A DNA stretch of 64,000 bases, from contig NZ_AQHN01000086.1 in the NCBI RefSeq assembly GCF_000359745.1, forward strand, positions 60,596 to 124,595, read 5' to 3'. The notes under the pieces were generated by a model. That model saw only the letters and a list, made by a program, of their open reading frames with translations, did no database searches and was not told the origin of the DNA. Positions 8,313 through 17,524 of this stretch are shown here, piece after piece. The translations under genes and the position numbers were made by a program. This DNA is from Rhizobium freirei PRF 81. Lineage in GTDB: Bacteria > Pseudomonadota > Alphaproteobacteria > Rhizobiales > Rhizobiaceae. Each line of letters opens with the position of its first letter. Position 1 is the stretch's first letter.

Positions 8313-9755
8313 CTATACAAATCCCGCACGGATCTCTCGACGACGTTGAACGGAAGAGGGGATATTCATTGCTTCCCGGTATTTTGCGACGGTGCGGCGC
8401 GCAATATCGATCCCGCTTTCCCGAAGTTGGGCGACCATATTGTCGTCGGAGAGCACACTGTCCTCCGTTTCCGCGGCGATCATTGCCCTGATGCGATGGC
8501 GGATCGCTTCGGCCGAGTGTGCCTCGCCGCCTTCCGAGGATGCAATCGCGACCGTGAAAAAATACTTCAGTTCGAACACGCCGCGAGGGGTGAGCATGTA
8601 TTTGTTCGAAGTCACACGGCTCACCGTCGACTCATGCATCTCGATCGCGTCGGCGACAGTCTTAAGATTGAGAGGCCGAAGATAGGCAGTGCCGCGTTCC
8701 AGAAAGACATCCTGCTGGCGGACGATTTCAGTTGCTACCTTAAGGATCGTCTTGGCCCGCTGATCGAGGCTGCGAACCAACCAGTTCGCGTTCTGGAAGC
8801 ATTCGTTGAGGAATGCCTGATCACCGGTATCATGCGCGGTCAGACGAGAGACTTCGGCAAAATAGGTTTGGTTGATGAGCACCTTGGGCAACATCTCGGG
8901 ATTGAGTTCGATCTGCCACCCGCCTGCGGTCGAGGGCAGAACTCGAACGTCCGGTATGATGGCCTCCGGCCGTCCCGATTGGAACCGGTTTCCGGGCCTC
9001 GGATCGAGTGTCCGGATCTCATGCAACATGTCGAGAAGGTCGTCGTCGTCGACACCGCAGCGCCGCTTCAATGCGCGAAAGTCACGTTGTGCAACCAACT
9101 CAAGATTTGCGACCAGCGCTTCCATAGCAGGGTCGAACCGATCTTGCTGCCGTAACTGTATCTCGAGGCATTCCCTAAGAGTTCGTGCAAAGATTCCAGG
9201 TGGATCGAAATCCTGCAAGGTCGCGAGGACTCGCTCGACGTCAGCCTCGTGGACACCCAGCCTTGCCGCCAGCTCTGATAGGTGCACCTGAAGATATCCA
9301 GTGCTTTCCAGATGATTGGCAAGCGCACCGGCAATCAGCCGATCTCGTGAGCTGAATGCTGTGAGGGCGATCTGCCGGGCGACATCGTCGTGCAATGTTT
9401 CAGTAGAAGCAGCAAACTCCTCGAAGCCCGGCGGGTGCTCTGACGACGCGTTGGCGGAACTTCGAATTGATTTCCATTCTCCAAGTGGCTCGGGAGCCTC
9501 GAGCCTTGTCGGCGCATCAACCTTGCCATCGTGTGTGGCACTATCGGGCCTGTTCTCCGAGGTCGAGACGACATCGTCAGAGGCGATGCCGTCACTTGAA
9601 GCCAGTTCTAGAAACGGGTTCTTCTCCAATTCCTGCTCGATGAACTGATGCAGTTCGCCATGCGCCAGTTGCAGCAAGCGAATAGATTGGATGAGCTGAG
9701 GCGTAATAACCAGCGATTGCTTTTGGCGCTGGAGAAGGTTTGCTAAATACTGCAT
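8313..9755 (-). CDS. rpoN: RNA polymerase sigma54 factor (RpoN2)
   Basis: Sigma54, needed for all NifA-activated promoters. The 480-residue protein has the Q/L-rich activator-interacting N-terminus (LLQRQKQSLVITPQLIQSI), an acidic variable region (about residues 60-120), the core-binding domain, and the DNA-binding RpoN box ARRTVAKYRE at residues 454-463. It follows prxS by 79 bases on the same strand, and the sigma54 promoter before prxS suggests positive autoregulation. A second rpoN beside nif genes is typical of some rhizobial symbiotic plasmids, so this is probably the symbiotic copy, although the chromosome is not visible here. Confidence 0.96.
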   Translation of the reverse strand: MQYLANLLQRQKQSLVITPQLIQSIRLLQLAHGELHQFIEQELEKNPFLELASSDGIASDDVVSTSENRPDSATHDGKVDAPTRLEAPEPLGEWKSIRSSANASSEHPPGFEEFAASTETLHDDVARQIALTAFSSRDRLIAGALANHLESTGYLQVHLSELAARLGVHEADVERVLATLQDFDPPGIFARTLRECLEIQLRQQDRFDPAMEALVANLELVAQRDFRALKRRCGVDDDDLLDMLHEIRTLDPRPGNRFQSGRPEAIIPDVRVLPSTAGGWQIELNPEMLPKVLINQTYFAEVSRLTAHDTGDQAFLNECFQNANWLVRSLDQRAKTILKVATEIVRQQDVFLERGTAYLRPLNLKTVADAIEMHESTVSRVTSNKYMLTPRGVFELKYFFTVAIASSEGGEAHSAEAIRHRIRAMIAAETEDSVLSDDNMVAQLRESGIDIARRTVAKYREAMNIPSSVQRRREIRAGFV

Positions 9756-9834
9756 CCTAAGAGAGAAACCCCTATCGATCTTGGTACTTCGTCGCGCGAA
9801 TTTTTCATTTTATGAGGCTTCAGTCCTCCGGTGG

Positions 9835-10374
9835 TTATGCTGCGGCCGTGGCCTTCAGCGTTTCCAGGACGTTTTGCGGCGATGAAATGCCGTAGGGATC
9901 GGTTTGACAGTTGTCCGAGAAGCCTTCTTCCTCAAACCACTGCTCTACCACGCCGTTATCGACCAGCGCCGCGTAGCGCCAGGAGCGCATTCCGAAACCG
10001 AGATTGTGCTTGGCAACGAGCATGCCCATCTTGCGAGTAAATTCTCCCGACCCGTCAGGGATGAGCTTGACGTTGAGAAGCCCTACGGACTTGCCCCAGG
10101 CGTTCATGACGAATGCATCGTTTACGGAGAGACAGTAAATCTCATCGATGCCCTTCTTTTGAAACTCCCCATAAAGCCTTTCGAAATCCGGTAGCTGTTG
10201 GTTGGTGCAGGTGGGGGTGAAGGCGCCTGGCAGCGAAAACAAGATGACGCGCTTGCCGCGGAAATAGTCGTCGGATGTCTTGTCTTTCCACCGATAAGGG
10301 TTCGGCCCTGGTAGGGCCTCATCGCGAACACGCGTCCGGAATGTGACGAAGGGAACCTTCTTTTTGATGTTCAT
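9835..10374 (-). CDS. prxS: Peroxiredoxin (PrxS, Prx5/AhpE-like)
   Basis: Thiol peroxidase that probably protects the nitrogen-fixing cell from peroxides. The 179-residue protein contains the Prx5-type active site FSLPGAFTPTCTNQQLP, with the peroxidatic cysteine in PTCT and an upstream Thr, plus the SVNDAFVMNAWGK motif of this subfamily. It heads a prxS-rpoN2 unit behind a sigma54 promoter, an arrangement known in Rhizobium etli. No abnormality is seen. Confidence 0.93.
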   Translation of the reverse strand: MNIKKKVPFVTFRTRVRDEALPGPNPYRWKDKTSDDYFRGKRVILFSLPGAFTPTCTNQQLPDFERLYGEFQKKGIDEIYCLSVNDAFVMNAWGKSVGLLNVKLIPDGSGEFTRKMGMLVAKHNLGFGMRSWRYAALVDNGVVEQWFEEEGFSDNCQTDPYGISSPQNVLETLKATAAA

Positions 10375-10458
10375 CTAACTGTTCCTCATACCGACAATTG
10401 ACGCGATGTTTGGCGATTGCGGCTGCATATCCGATCTCGGTCGATATATATTGATCAA

Positions 10459-10473
10459 GCAAGCGCCATGCCA
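10459..10473 (-). promoter_or_regulatory. sigma54 promoter of prxS-rpoN2
   Basis: Minus strand TGGCATGGCGCTTGCTTG: GG at 10472-10471, ten bases, GC at 10460-10459, with a full TTGCT -12 box. No perfect TGT-N10-ACA was found in the 150 bases upstream. Confidence 0.85.
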
Positions 10474-10474
10474 T

Positions 10475-10939
10475 TTGCCTTAAATGCAGAAAATCATTGT
10501 ACTGCCGGAAGGAGCCTGGGTTTGAGTAGGAGCGCCTCCGACAAGGGCGCTGACCCAACCTTCTCACCTCGAATGACCTCCGCCGCGGTGACATCGGTTG
10601 GGTCGCTTGTTATCGGCAAGCGTCCGATGTTCGCAAAAGACGGAACCGTTTCGGATAGTCATGTCAGATCCTTGAACGAGCACCGCCGGCAGGCTTTGAC
10701 GTGGCCGCCGTGCTCGCGTTCTTAGGCATAGCGATTTGCCGAGACAGCTCTTCTCATTGCACCGACTGATGTGCCGCTGTTGTTGCTCTCGATCATATCC
10801 AGATCGGGACGTGCGCCACCCTCCAGCTCTTCGGCAAGGCGCCCGCGTGTCCGGTCGCAATGAGATTAAAAGTTCGTGCCGTGTCATCGCTATTGAATGA
10901 TTAGGTTCTCCCTCGCGGGGTCATTCGCCAACCTTTTGA
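10475..10939. other. Intergenic stretch with decayed coding
   Basis: No intact gene is evident. On the minus strand, around 10725-10865, a stop-bounded stretch reads RGRLAEELEGGARPDLDMIE and ends SANRYA; it looks like the tail of a lost gene that I cannot name. Confidence 0.3.
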
Positions 10940-11055
10940 TGTGCGAAACGGGACAAGAATGTCGGGAGACCGACGATTGGATTACAAGGCCTGGCCGCCG
11001 GCCGGGGCAAGTCGTGCAGTGCGGCCGCCCGCGCTCATCCGGCATGCAACTTGCG
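10940..11055 (+). promoter_or_regulatory. NifA UAS and sigma54 promoter of the PEP mutase gene
   Basis: TGT-GCGAAACGGG-ACA at 10940-10955 is a perfect NifA upstream site, and a second near-match (TGT-CGGGAGACCG-ACG) lies a few bases on. After an 85-base spacer comes CCGGCATGCAACTTGCGT, with GG 11041-11042, ten bases, GC 11053-11054 and a full TTGC -12 box. The start codon of the mutase gene is 53 bases downstream. Confidence 0.8.
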
Positions 11056-11107
11056 TCTTTGATTGTTCGCTGCGCTTGGAACTTTCCGATTTTTGATGGA
11101 GCATGAC

Positions 11108-11971
11108 ATGGATCAAAAGGTTTTCGTTCCAAAGAGCATCGGGGCGATTGAGGATCCGACGAAATCGCTCCGCGATCTGATTTCCTCCCCAGACCTGACG
11201 CACCTGATGGGAGCGCATGATGGGCTTTCCGCGGCGGTCGCCATGCAGGCGGGCTTCAAGGCCATTTGGGCGTCTGGCCCGTGCATTTCGAAGAGCCTCG
11301 GCTATCGCGACGTCAAGGAGGCAAGCTGGACACATTTGATAGAGGTGATGGAACGAATGGCGGACGCCAGCGGCCTGCCGATCCTCGCTGACGGTGATTC
11401 CGGCTTCGGGAACATGAATGGCGCGCGGTTAATGACAGCAAGGCTCTTGCAGCATGGTGCCTCTGGTGTGTGCATCGATGATAAGAGCTTCCCGAAAATG
11501 AATTCCTCTGTCGGCAATCGTCCTCCGCTGGACGATATCGAAAAGTTTTCCGGCCGCCTAAAGGCGATTAAGGATGCCACGGGAAACGACCTCGTGCTTG
11601 TCGCTCGCACCGAAGCCTTGATCGCCGGTTACGGTCTCAAGGCGGCACTATTGCGCGCGGACGCCTACGCGAACGCCGGCGCCGATGCAATCCTGATCCA
11701 CTCGGGGGAAGCGAAGACGCACGAGGTTCTCACCTTTGCGAAGCAATGGAAACGGCTTCCTATCATGATTGCGCCTTCGAATTACTATCGCACAGTCATT
11801 TCAGCGCATCATGAGGCTGGCATCTCGAATGTCGTCTGGGTCAACCATGCGATGCGTGCAGCGATTGCAGGTATGCGGGCCGCGTACAACTGGATCATCG
11901 CCGAAGCAAGCGCCGGGCCGATTGGGCAGGAGGTCGCGAAGCTCGACGACGGACCCGCTGCGTTATGGTGA
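11108..11971 (+). CDS. Phosphoenolpyruvate phosphomutase (phosphonate biosynthesis)
   Basis: Converts phosphoenolpyruvate to phosphonopyruvate, the entry step to almost all natural phosphonates. In the 287-residue protein the substrate loop reads DDKSFPKMNS, matching the mutase hallmark [E/D]DK-x5-NS; the Asn in this loop separates mutases from phosphonopyruvate hydrolases and isocitrate lyases. Other signatures are WASGPCISKSLGYRD and the metal-binding ILADGDSGFGN. Start ATG 11108 is preceded by GGAG at the right distance. No phosphonopyruvate decarboxylase (ppd) gene is adjacent. The neighbours are nif genes on one side and a convergent kinase-fold gene on the other. A NifA/sigma54 promoter precedes it, so expression in nitrogen-fixing bacteroids is expected; the final product is unknown. 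Confidence 0.88.
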   Translation: MDQKVFVPKSIGAIEDPTKSLRDLISSPDLTHLMGAHDGLSAAVAMQAGFKAIWASGPCISKSLGYRDVKEASWTHLIEVMERMADASGLPILADGDSGFGNMNGARLMTARLLQHGASGVCIDDKSFPKMNSSVGNRPPLDDIEKFSGRLKAIKDATGNDLVLVARTEALIAGYGLKAALLRADAYANAGADAILIHSGEAKTHEVLTFAKQWKRLPIMIAPSNYYRTVISAHHEAGISNVVWVNHAMRAAIAGMRAAYNWIIAEASAGPIGQEVAKLDDGPAALW

Positions 11972-12272
11972 ACCGTCTTCGGCGAAAATCGGTATCTCTC
12001 TGCGCGCGTGATTAGCATTTGTAAGCTGAAGCGGTCAGCCTCGGTACGGTGTCTGCGGAGCCCGATCCGGACGACTTAATGAGACACTTTCCCGCCGAGC
12101 TGATGACAATGTGGCCGATCGGCAAGGATGTGGGCTTTGAATGACCGCCCCGATATCATCGAGCCTATCGAGGATGCGGAGCCGCCGTCACTGTGATCGG
12201 TGACGAGATTTTGAAAGAACGTGCCGCAGAAAGGTACCACGATCGTCCGTTTGAAGTCGGCATTATCGTTAA
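11972..12272. other. Convergent intergenic gap
   Basis: About 300 bases between the convergent mutase and kinase genes. I see no credible gene, RNA or strong terminator. Confidence 0.4.
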
Positions 12273-13001
12273 CTAAGCAGAACATGATGGGACCCTTTCA
12301 TTTGTGGTGATGTAGGTCGCTCTCACATGCTTTCCCTCGGTCCAATCACGCAGCCGGTTTGGATGGGTGCCGTTGATAACGACCCCCGCAGCACCCCGCA
12401 ATGACATGAAATGAGCTGCACAAGCATCGACTGACGCATGACCAAGCTCGGCAAGATCGTGGGCATCTATTTCCTCGATCAACGCCCCCGGATCGTGAGT
12501 TGCCGCATTGCGATAGACGCCGTCTACATCGGTCAGAATTGCCAGTAGCGGAGCATTGGTTACCCACGCAATCCACGCCGCCACAGCGTTAGACGTTATG
12601 TCCAAACTCCATTCGACCGAATCCGTTGTGAAGAGCATGCGCGAGGCAAGCAGAACCGGAATTTTGCCAACCTTTGCCAGGCTCCGACATTCGCTCAACG
12701 TTGCAGACGGAACAAGTTTCGAAGAGAAGGCACGATTCGCCAGCAAATATCCTGTCTCATCTTGGACAAGAGCGCACGCGTGATGGGTCATCACCGATGG
12801 GGGAGGATATAGGTCTTCAACACGCTCAATCGCCTTGTCGTTTAAGTCTCCGCCAGGAACGACCAAAATTCGATGTCCACGCTCGACCAAGCGCTCGAGT
12901 TCGGCGACAGCCGTCCTAAAAACCGACAGATCATGCATGAGGCTTCCGTGGAACTTGACAACTATTGAAAAGCCGCATGGGGGAAGACTTTGGGTGAACA
13001 T
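12273..13001 (-). CDS. Amino-acid-kinase-fold protein (MfnE-like small-molecule kinase)
   Basis: A member of the amino acid kinase superfamily, which phosphorylates carboxylates, phosphates or hydroxyls. Visible motifs are SIVVKFHGSLM (phosphate-binding Lys and Gly), RILVVPGGDLNDKAIE, and ILTDVDGVYRNAATHDP, the typical nucleotide-site segment. The HHACALVQDETGYLLANR stretch resembles the aminomethylfuran-phosphate-kinase-like branch. I start at ATG 13001 (MFTQSLPPCGFSIVVKF); an upstream in-frame start at 13109 exists. It converges with the PEP mutase gene. Kinases of this fold can phosphorylate phosphonates (for example FomA), but no such role is shown here. Confidence 0.6.
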   Translation of the reverse strand: MFTQSLPPCGFSIVVKFHGSLMHDLSVFRTAVAELERLVERGHRILVVPGGDLNDKAIERVEDLYPPPSVMTHHACALVQDETGYLLANRAFSSKLVPSATLSECRSLAKVGKIPVLLASRMLFTTDSVEWSLDITSNAVAAWIAWVTNAPLLAILTDVDGVYRNAATHDPGALIEEIDAHDLAELGHASVDACAAHFMSLRGAAGVVINGTHPNRLRDWTEGKHVRATYITTNERVPSCSA

Positions 13002-14000
13002 GCCTGAACCTCGCCCTGCCACTGTGAAGGCGCCATGTAGGTTTTGCGGGCTTCTCGATGTCAGATGGAGAACTGAGACCTTCTGAAAAGCCGCAGCGTA
13101 CAACTGCATCCGTTCAACGCCATTTGGGAGAGCAAGCTCGATTACGTTGAACCTAATGTCGAGAAGTTTCGTCGCGTTTGAAAAGTCGCTCTTCCTCCAT
13201 TTCTCCGCAATTCTTCACCGAACGATGTTGGAGACGTCTCGAACGTGCTACGGCTCTTTGTCCGGGATGCTCAAGCTGACGGGCCTTTCATTTAGCTGTA
13301 GGCCTACATGATCCAGTGTTCCACGCAGCGACCAACGAGAGAAATATGTCTCGGCGGCTCTCACTGCGTCGCAACAACCTCAAAAACCATGCCAACTTTG
13401 CAGAGCGAGCCCGCGAAAAGTTTTCTCAATGTTTCCTACCGACTTAGGGCTGAAGATAGCGAACACCTCAGAGGCGGCGTCGTGAAGATTCAAACGCACA
13501 CACTGTCCAATTCGTCAGATAACCGACACGGGTTTTGTTAAGTCAATTTCTCGCCGTCCCACGCTAAACATTTGAAATTGACGAACGAAACCATTCCGTC
13601 CGGCGACACGGGTCGCGTTGGCGTGAGATTTGAATGGGATGGGTGCTGGAATGGCGATGCTGACCTGTAAACGATTATTCGATCCGGTCGGCAGGAGAAA
13701 AGGCGGACCGTATCAAATCGTCCAATCGGATTTTGTCAAAGAAGAGAACAATGGAAGCCAAAAGAGCGAACGGTCTGACGTGCCATATTCCCGACAACTT
13801 TAAGCCGCGGCTGAGCGAACTTACGGACGTCGAACCAAACGACGGTTTGACAGATGAGAAGCATATTGGCGGGCCGCCCCGTGCCAGGTGCAAAGTGTAG
13901 CATCTCCTCGATGATCCGCCGGCTCCGAATATCCTGGCGCCGTTGCGGCGTCGCTCAATGTACGAATGCCTCTTCCCATCTTGAAATTAGCGACAAAGCG
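13002..14000. other. Long intergenic region
   Basis: About 1 kb without a recognisable gene. A 49-codon plus-strand frame at 13751-13900 (starting MEAKRANGLTCHIPDN) has no family I know. A weak sigma54-like match (GTTGGCGTGAGATTTGAA; GG at 13620-13621) points toward the SnoaL-like gene but is 380 bases away and has no TGT-N10-ACA partner. Confidence 0.4.
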
Positions 14001-14567
14001 ATGCGCCACGAACAAATTACCGAATTACTTGATCGGGAGGCGATCCGTGATTGTCTTTATCGATACTGTCGCGGGATAGATCGGGCAGACGAGGCGGCGC
14101 TGCGCAGTGCGTACTGGCCGGATGCGCATGACAATCACGGCGCTTATTCGGGCTCGGCAGAGGGGTTCATAGAGTTCGCGCGCGGTGTCTTCAAGACCGA
14201 ACAGCGCAACATCCATCAGATCACGAACATTCTGATCGAGTTCATCGACCCGGCGGAGGCTGCCGTCGAGAGTTACTTCACTGCGCTGCAACGCGGACCG
14301 GACGGGGCAAGGACACTACGTCAGGTTCTCTTGTGCGGCCGTTATTGCGATCTGTTTCAGAAAAGGGAAGGTGAGTGGCGCATCGCCGAGCGGACTGTCG
14401 TCTACGATTGGTTCGAGGAACAGCCCGCGCCAGTGACCTCCGAGACGGAGCGTTTCGGTCTCCGGCAGCCGATCGGGGCATCATATCCAATCGATCCGGT
14501 CTATGCGCTCTTGAACCGTCGTTTTCTTCAGAAACGTGAAGGCCACATGGCGAAAACGCCTCGGTGA
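14001..14567 (+). CDS. SnoaL/NTF2-like protein
   Basis: A 188-residue NTF2-fold (SnoaL-like) protein, a family that includes polyketide cyclases and ring-hydroxylase beta subunits. Evidence is the N-terminal helix pair ELLDREAIRDCLYRYCRGID, a family opening, followed by the half-barrel with VESYFTALQR and a C-terminal GEWRIAERTVVYDWFEE strand. I start at ATG 14001 (MRHEQITELL) because the in-frame upstream extension has no similarity. It is the first of three plus-strand genes, followed by a tandem SDR and a luciferase-like monooxygenase. The substrate is unknown. Confidence 0.7.
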   Translation: MRHEQITELLDREAIRDCLYRYCRGIDRADEAALRSAYWPDAHDNHGAYSGSAEGFIEFARGVFKTEQRNIHQITNILIEFIDPAEAAVESYFTALQRGPDGARTLRQVLLCGRYCDLFQKREGEWRIAERTVVYDWFEEQPAPVTSETERFGLRQPIGASYPIDPVYALLNRRFLQKREGHMAKTPR

Positions 14568-14682
14568 TGAGCGGTTTCAGATCTTCGTCGGCGGCGAAAT
14601 GGAAACGTGACCTTTCTGTCTACCGCCATGTCGGGATGGTTGTCCGGAAAAAAGGTCCGGGAAACGGTCAGGAGAATTCCTC

Positions 14683-16185
14683 ATGAGAAAGCAACGCGTC
14701 GTCATCATTACAGGCGCTGCAGGCGGGATCGGCCGCGCACTCGTCGACGCTCATCTCAATGTCGGGGACATTGTTGTTGCCGCGGACCTCCCGGACAGCG
14801 GTGTGCTTGAACTGGCTCGCGGTTTCGGCGCTGCGGATCTCGGACTTGAATTCGATGTCTCACGGGAAGAGGACATCCTTGTCCTTTATGAGCGGATCGA
14901 CGCGCAGTTCGACCACATCGACGTTCTTGTCAATAACGCGGCGATGGGGCCCAGCATGGCCGCGACCACGCAGACCCCCATCGACGACTTCCGACGCGTA
15001 TTGGCGGTAAATCTGATCGGGCCCTTCCTCATGGCTCGCGAAGCCGCACGGCGGATGCAGCCAGGTGCTGCGATTATCAACGTCGCCTCGATGGCCGGGA
15101 TAATTGGCAATCCAAAACGCAACGCCTACGCTGCTTCGAAAGCGGGCCTTATCTCGATTACGAAGTCGCTCGCCTGCGAGTTGGCTTCACTTGGCATCCG
15201 CGTGATGGCAGTGGCGCCGGGCTATGTGCGAACGCCGATGGTCGCGCAATTGGAACACGCTGGCCAGACGAACTTAGAGGCGGTGCGCAGCCGTGTGCCG
15301 ATGGGGCGCATGGCGCGTCCGGACGAAATTGCACGAGCCGTGCGGTTTCTCGCCAGCCCGGATGCGCACTGTATCAACGGCACGGTGCTGACAATTGATG
15401 GCGGGTGGATGTCCTTCAACCAGCCTGGCGACGCGCACCCGCGAGTAAGCGAAATACCACAAGCCGAACTTTCCCGTCCGCCACAATCAACCAATAAGCG
15501 GATTGTCCTCGTCACGGGCGGCGCGACCAGCATAGGCGCGGCCGTTGCTCGCCGCTTTGCAGCAAATGGCGATACCGTCGTACTTGCCGACATAAACGGC
15601 GCCGCGGCGGCGAAGTTCGCAAAATCCCTCGGCGGCGAGCACATTGGAAAATCCGTGGACATTGCAAGCGAAATGCAGGTGGTAGCACTGTTCGACGATT
15701 TGCGGGAGCGGTTCGGGGGGCTTGATGTCCTCGTCAACAGTGCCGCTTGGCCCGACAGTTGCAAGTCGGGAGTTGAGCAAACGCCTGCCGAGATCGCGCG
15801 CGTCATTGATGTCAACCTCACCGGTGCCTTCACCTGCGCGCGTGAGGCTATCAAAATGATGCGGCCCGACGGGGTAATCCTGAATATCGGATCCATCAAC
15901 CGCTCCCTGACGATTGCCCAGCGCCATGCATATGGCGCATCAAAGGCGGGCTTGGAAATGCTGACCCGCTGCATGGCGGCCGAACTCGGGCCGGTTGGCA
16001 TTCGGACTGCGACGATTGCTCTTGGCTTCATTCACACACCTGATAGCGCACAGAACGCGATCAGCCGCCGCAACCCAGCCCTTGGCGGGGGGCAGTTCGA
16101 AGGCATGGCAAACGCCGCGTTCTTCCTAGCTTCGCCAGATGCTTCATACATCAACGGATCGACCCTCTACGTCGGCGCCGGCTGA
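14683..16185 (+). CDS. Tandem (two-domain) short-chain dehydrogenase/reductase
   Basis: A fusion of two SDR domains in one 500-residue protein. Domain 1 (residues 1-245) has TGAAGGIGRAL for NAD(P), the NNAAMG motif and the catalytic YAASKAG. Domain 2 (about 268-500) has TGGATSIGAAV, NSAAWP and YGASKAG. Both domains therefore keep the Tyr-x3-Lys pair. The ATG follows AGGAGAATTCCTC. Two-domain SDRs of this layout are known from the symbiotic plasmid pNGR234a (y4vI type). The reaction is unknown; two successive redox steps on one substrate are plausible. Confidence 0.88.
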   Translation: MRKQRVVIITGAAGGIGRALVDAHLNVGDIVVAADLPDSGVLELARGFGAADLGLEFDVSREEDILVLYERIDAQFDHIDVLVNNAAMGPSMAATTQTPIDDFRRVLAVNLIGPFLMAREAARRMQPGAAIINVASMAGIIGNPKRNAYAASKAGLISITKSLACELASLGIRVMAVAPGYVRTPMVAQLEHAGQTNLEAVRSRVPMGRMARPDEIARAVRFLASPDAHCINGTVLTIDGGWMSFNQPGDAHPRVSEIPQAELSRPPQSTNKRIVLVTGGATSIGAAVARRFAANGDTVVLADINGAAAAKFAKSLGGEHIGKSVDIASEMQVVALFDDLRERFGGLDVLVNSAAWPDSCKSGVEQTPAEIARVIDVNLTGAFTCAREAIKMMRPDGVILNIGSINRSLTIAQRHAYGASKAGLEMLTRCMAAELGPVGIRTATIALGFIHTPDSAQNAISRRNPALGGGQFEGMANAAFFLASPDASYINGSTLYVGAG

Positions 16186-16431
16186 CTTCGGACAATGTTG
16201 TATTCTACCCACGATCGGAAGCATTCACGGGAAATCGAAAACGACACTGTGTGCCAAACGGCATCCGGAGCGTCATCGAATTTGACAGTTTTAAGGAGCA
16301 CTTGCGGCCGGGGAACGGCAAGCGATTTTGTTTCAAAGCCCCGAATATCAAAAAAGCCGATTGGATCAGTAGCCACGGATACATGCCCGCTGACCATTCG
16401 CGAATGGACCCAACGTGAATGAGGAAACGTT

Positions 16432-17487
16432 ATGGAATTTGCGACCTTCATCCTTGCCTCCCAGCGGGGCTATCATCAATCGGCCGACAGAATCATCCGC
16501 AACTCAATCGAACAGGCAGTCCTTTCGGAGCAAGCTGGCTTCAACACCGCATGGTTTGCCGAACACCACTTCAACAACTATAGCCTCGTTCCATCGCCGT
16601 TGATGATGGTGGCCCATTGCGCCGGCCGGACGAACTCCATCCGCCTCGGCACTGGTGTTTGCGTATTGCCGCTTTATCAACCGCAGCGCCTGCTTTCCGA
16701 GATAGGTTTCGCCGATATCGTTTCGAGCGGCCGCCTGGAGCTTGGCGTCGGCTCTGGATATCAGCAGTTTGAGTTTGACCGCTTTGGTGTCGATATCGAT
16801 GAGGCGCCCGCTGTCTTTTCGGAATATCTGGACGTCCTTCTCAAGGGCCTCACGCAAAAGATTTTTGAGCACAATGGCCAATATTTAAAGGTACCACCGA
16901 CGGCGATTTCGGTGCGGACTATCCAGAAGCCGGCCCCCCCAATCTGGATCGCTACGGCGTCCGGATACAACATGGGCCGGGCCTATCGGGAAGGACACAA
17001 TCTTTTCGTCACGGCATTCCACGATGGCTTGGGCGCTTTAAGCAAGCTTCGCGAGAGCGTCGAGAACGCGGCACTCGCAAAAGGTAAGGATGCCGCGGAT
17101 GCCAAGATTTCGCTGTTGCGTTGTTGTTATGCCAGCGATAACGAAACGGAGATCAACAGCTATCTCGACAACGCCCGTTTCCAGCGCCGGCTATCGGAAG
17201 CGCTTCATCAGCGCCGCCAACAAACCGAGGACGGCTATCTTCTGCAGGAAACCCCGACCAAGCAGGACCTGTCGTTTCAGACGATGCGCGACAATCTACC
17301 AATCGGCAGTGTGAATCGGGTGATCGATCGCCTGCTCGAAGAGATCAGTGTGCTGAAGCCGTCCCAGATCGCAATTCACTGCCAATTGGGCGATTTCGAT
17401 CATCAGGCGATGCTGCGGCAAATCGAACTCTGGGGAGACAAGATCATCCCGGCTGTCAACAAGTCGCTCGGTCATGCGCAGCCATGA
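16432..17487 (+). CDS. Luciferase-like flavin monooxygenase
   Basis: A 351-residue LLM-class FMN-dependent monooxygenase or oxidoreductase. Family features are the opening MEFATFILASQRGY, EQAGFNTAWFAEHHFNNY (TIM-barrel strand with the conserved H), RLGTGVCVLPLYQP and GRLELGVGSGYQQFEFDRFG. ATG 16432 is preceded by GAGGAAACG. It is 246 bases downstream of the tandem SDR, the only sizable gap in this group. A pNGR234a protein of this kind (y4vJ type) accompanies the tandem SDR there. The substrate is unknown. Confidence 0.85.
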   Translation: MEFATFILASQRGYHQSADRIIRNSIEQAVLSEQAGFNTAWFAEHHFNNYSLVPSPLMMVAHCAGRTNSIRLGTGVCVLPLYQPQRLLSEIGFADIVSSGRLELGVGSGYQQFEFDRFGVDIDEAPAVFSEYLDVLLKGLTQKIFEHNGQYLKVPPTAISVRTIQKPAPPIWIATASGYNMGRAYREGHNLFVTAFHDGLGALSKLRESVENAALAKGKDAADAKISLLRCCYASDNETEINSYLDNARFQRRLSEALHQRRQQTEDGYLLQETPTKQDLSFQTMRDNLPIGSVNRVIDRLLEEISVLKPSQIAIHCQLGDFDHQAMLRQIELWGDKIIPAVNKSLGHAQP

Positions 17488-17524
17488 CCGGATAACCCCT
17501 TCCGAGATCACAGAGCAATTTTTG

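Noticed and set aside
13611..13633. GTTGGCGTGAGATTTGAA as promoter of the SnoaL-SDR operon
   Set aside because: The -24 part is weak, no TGT-N10-ACA is near, and the first gene is 380 bases away; kept only as a note.
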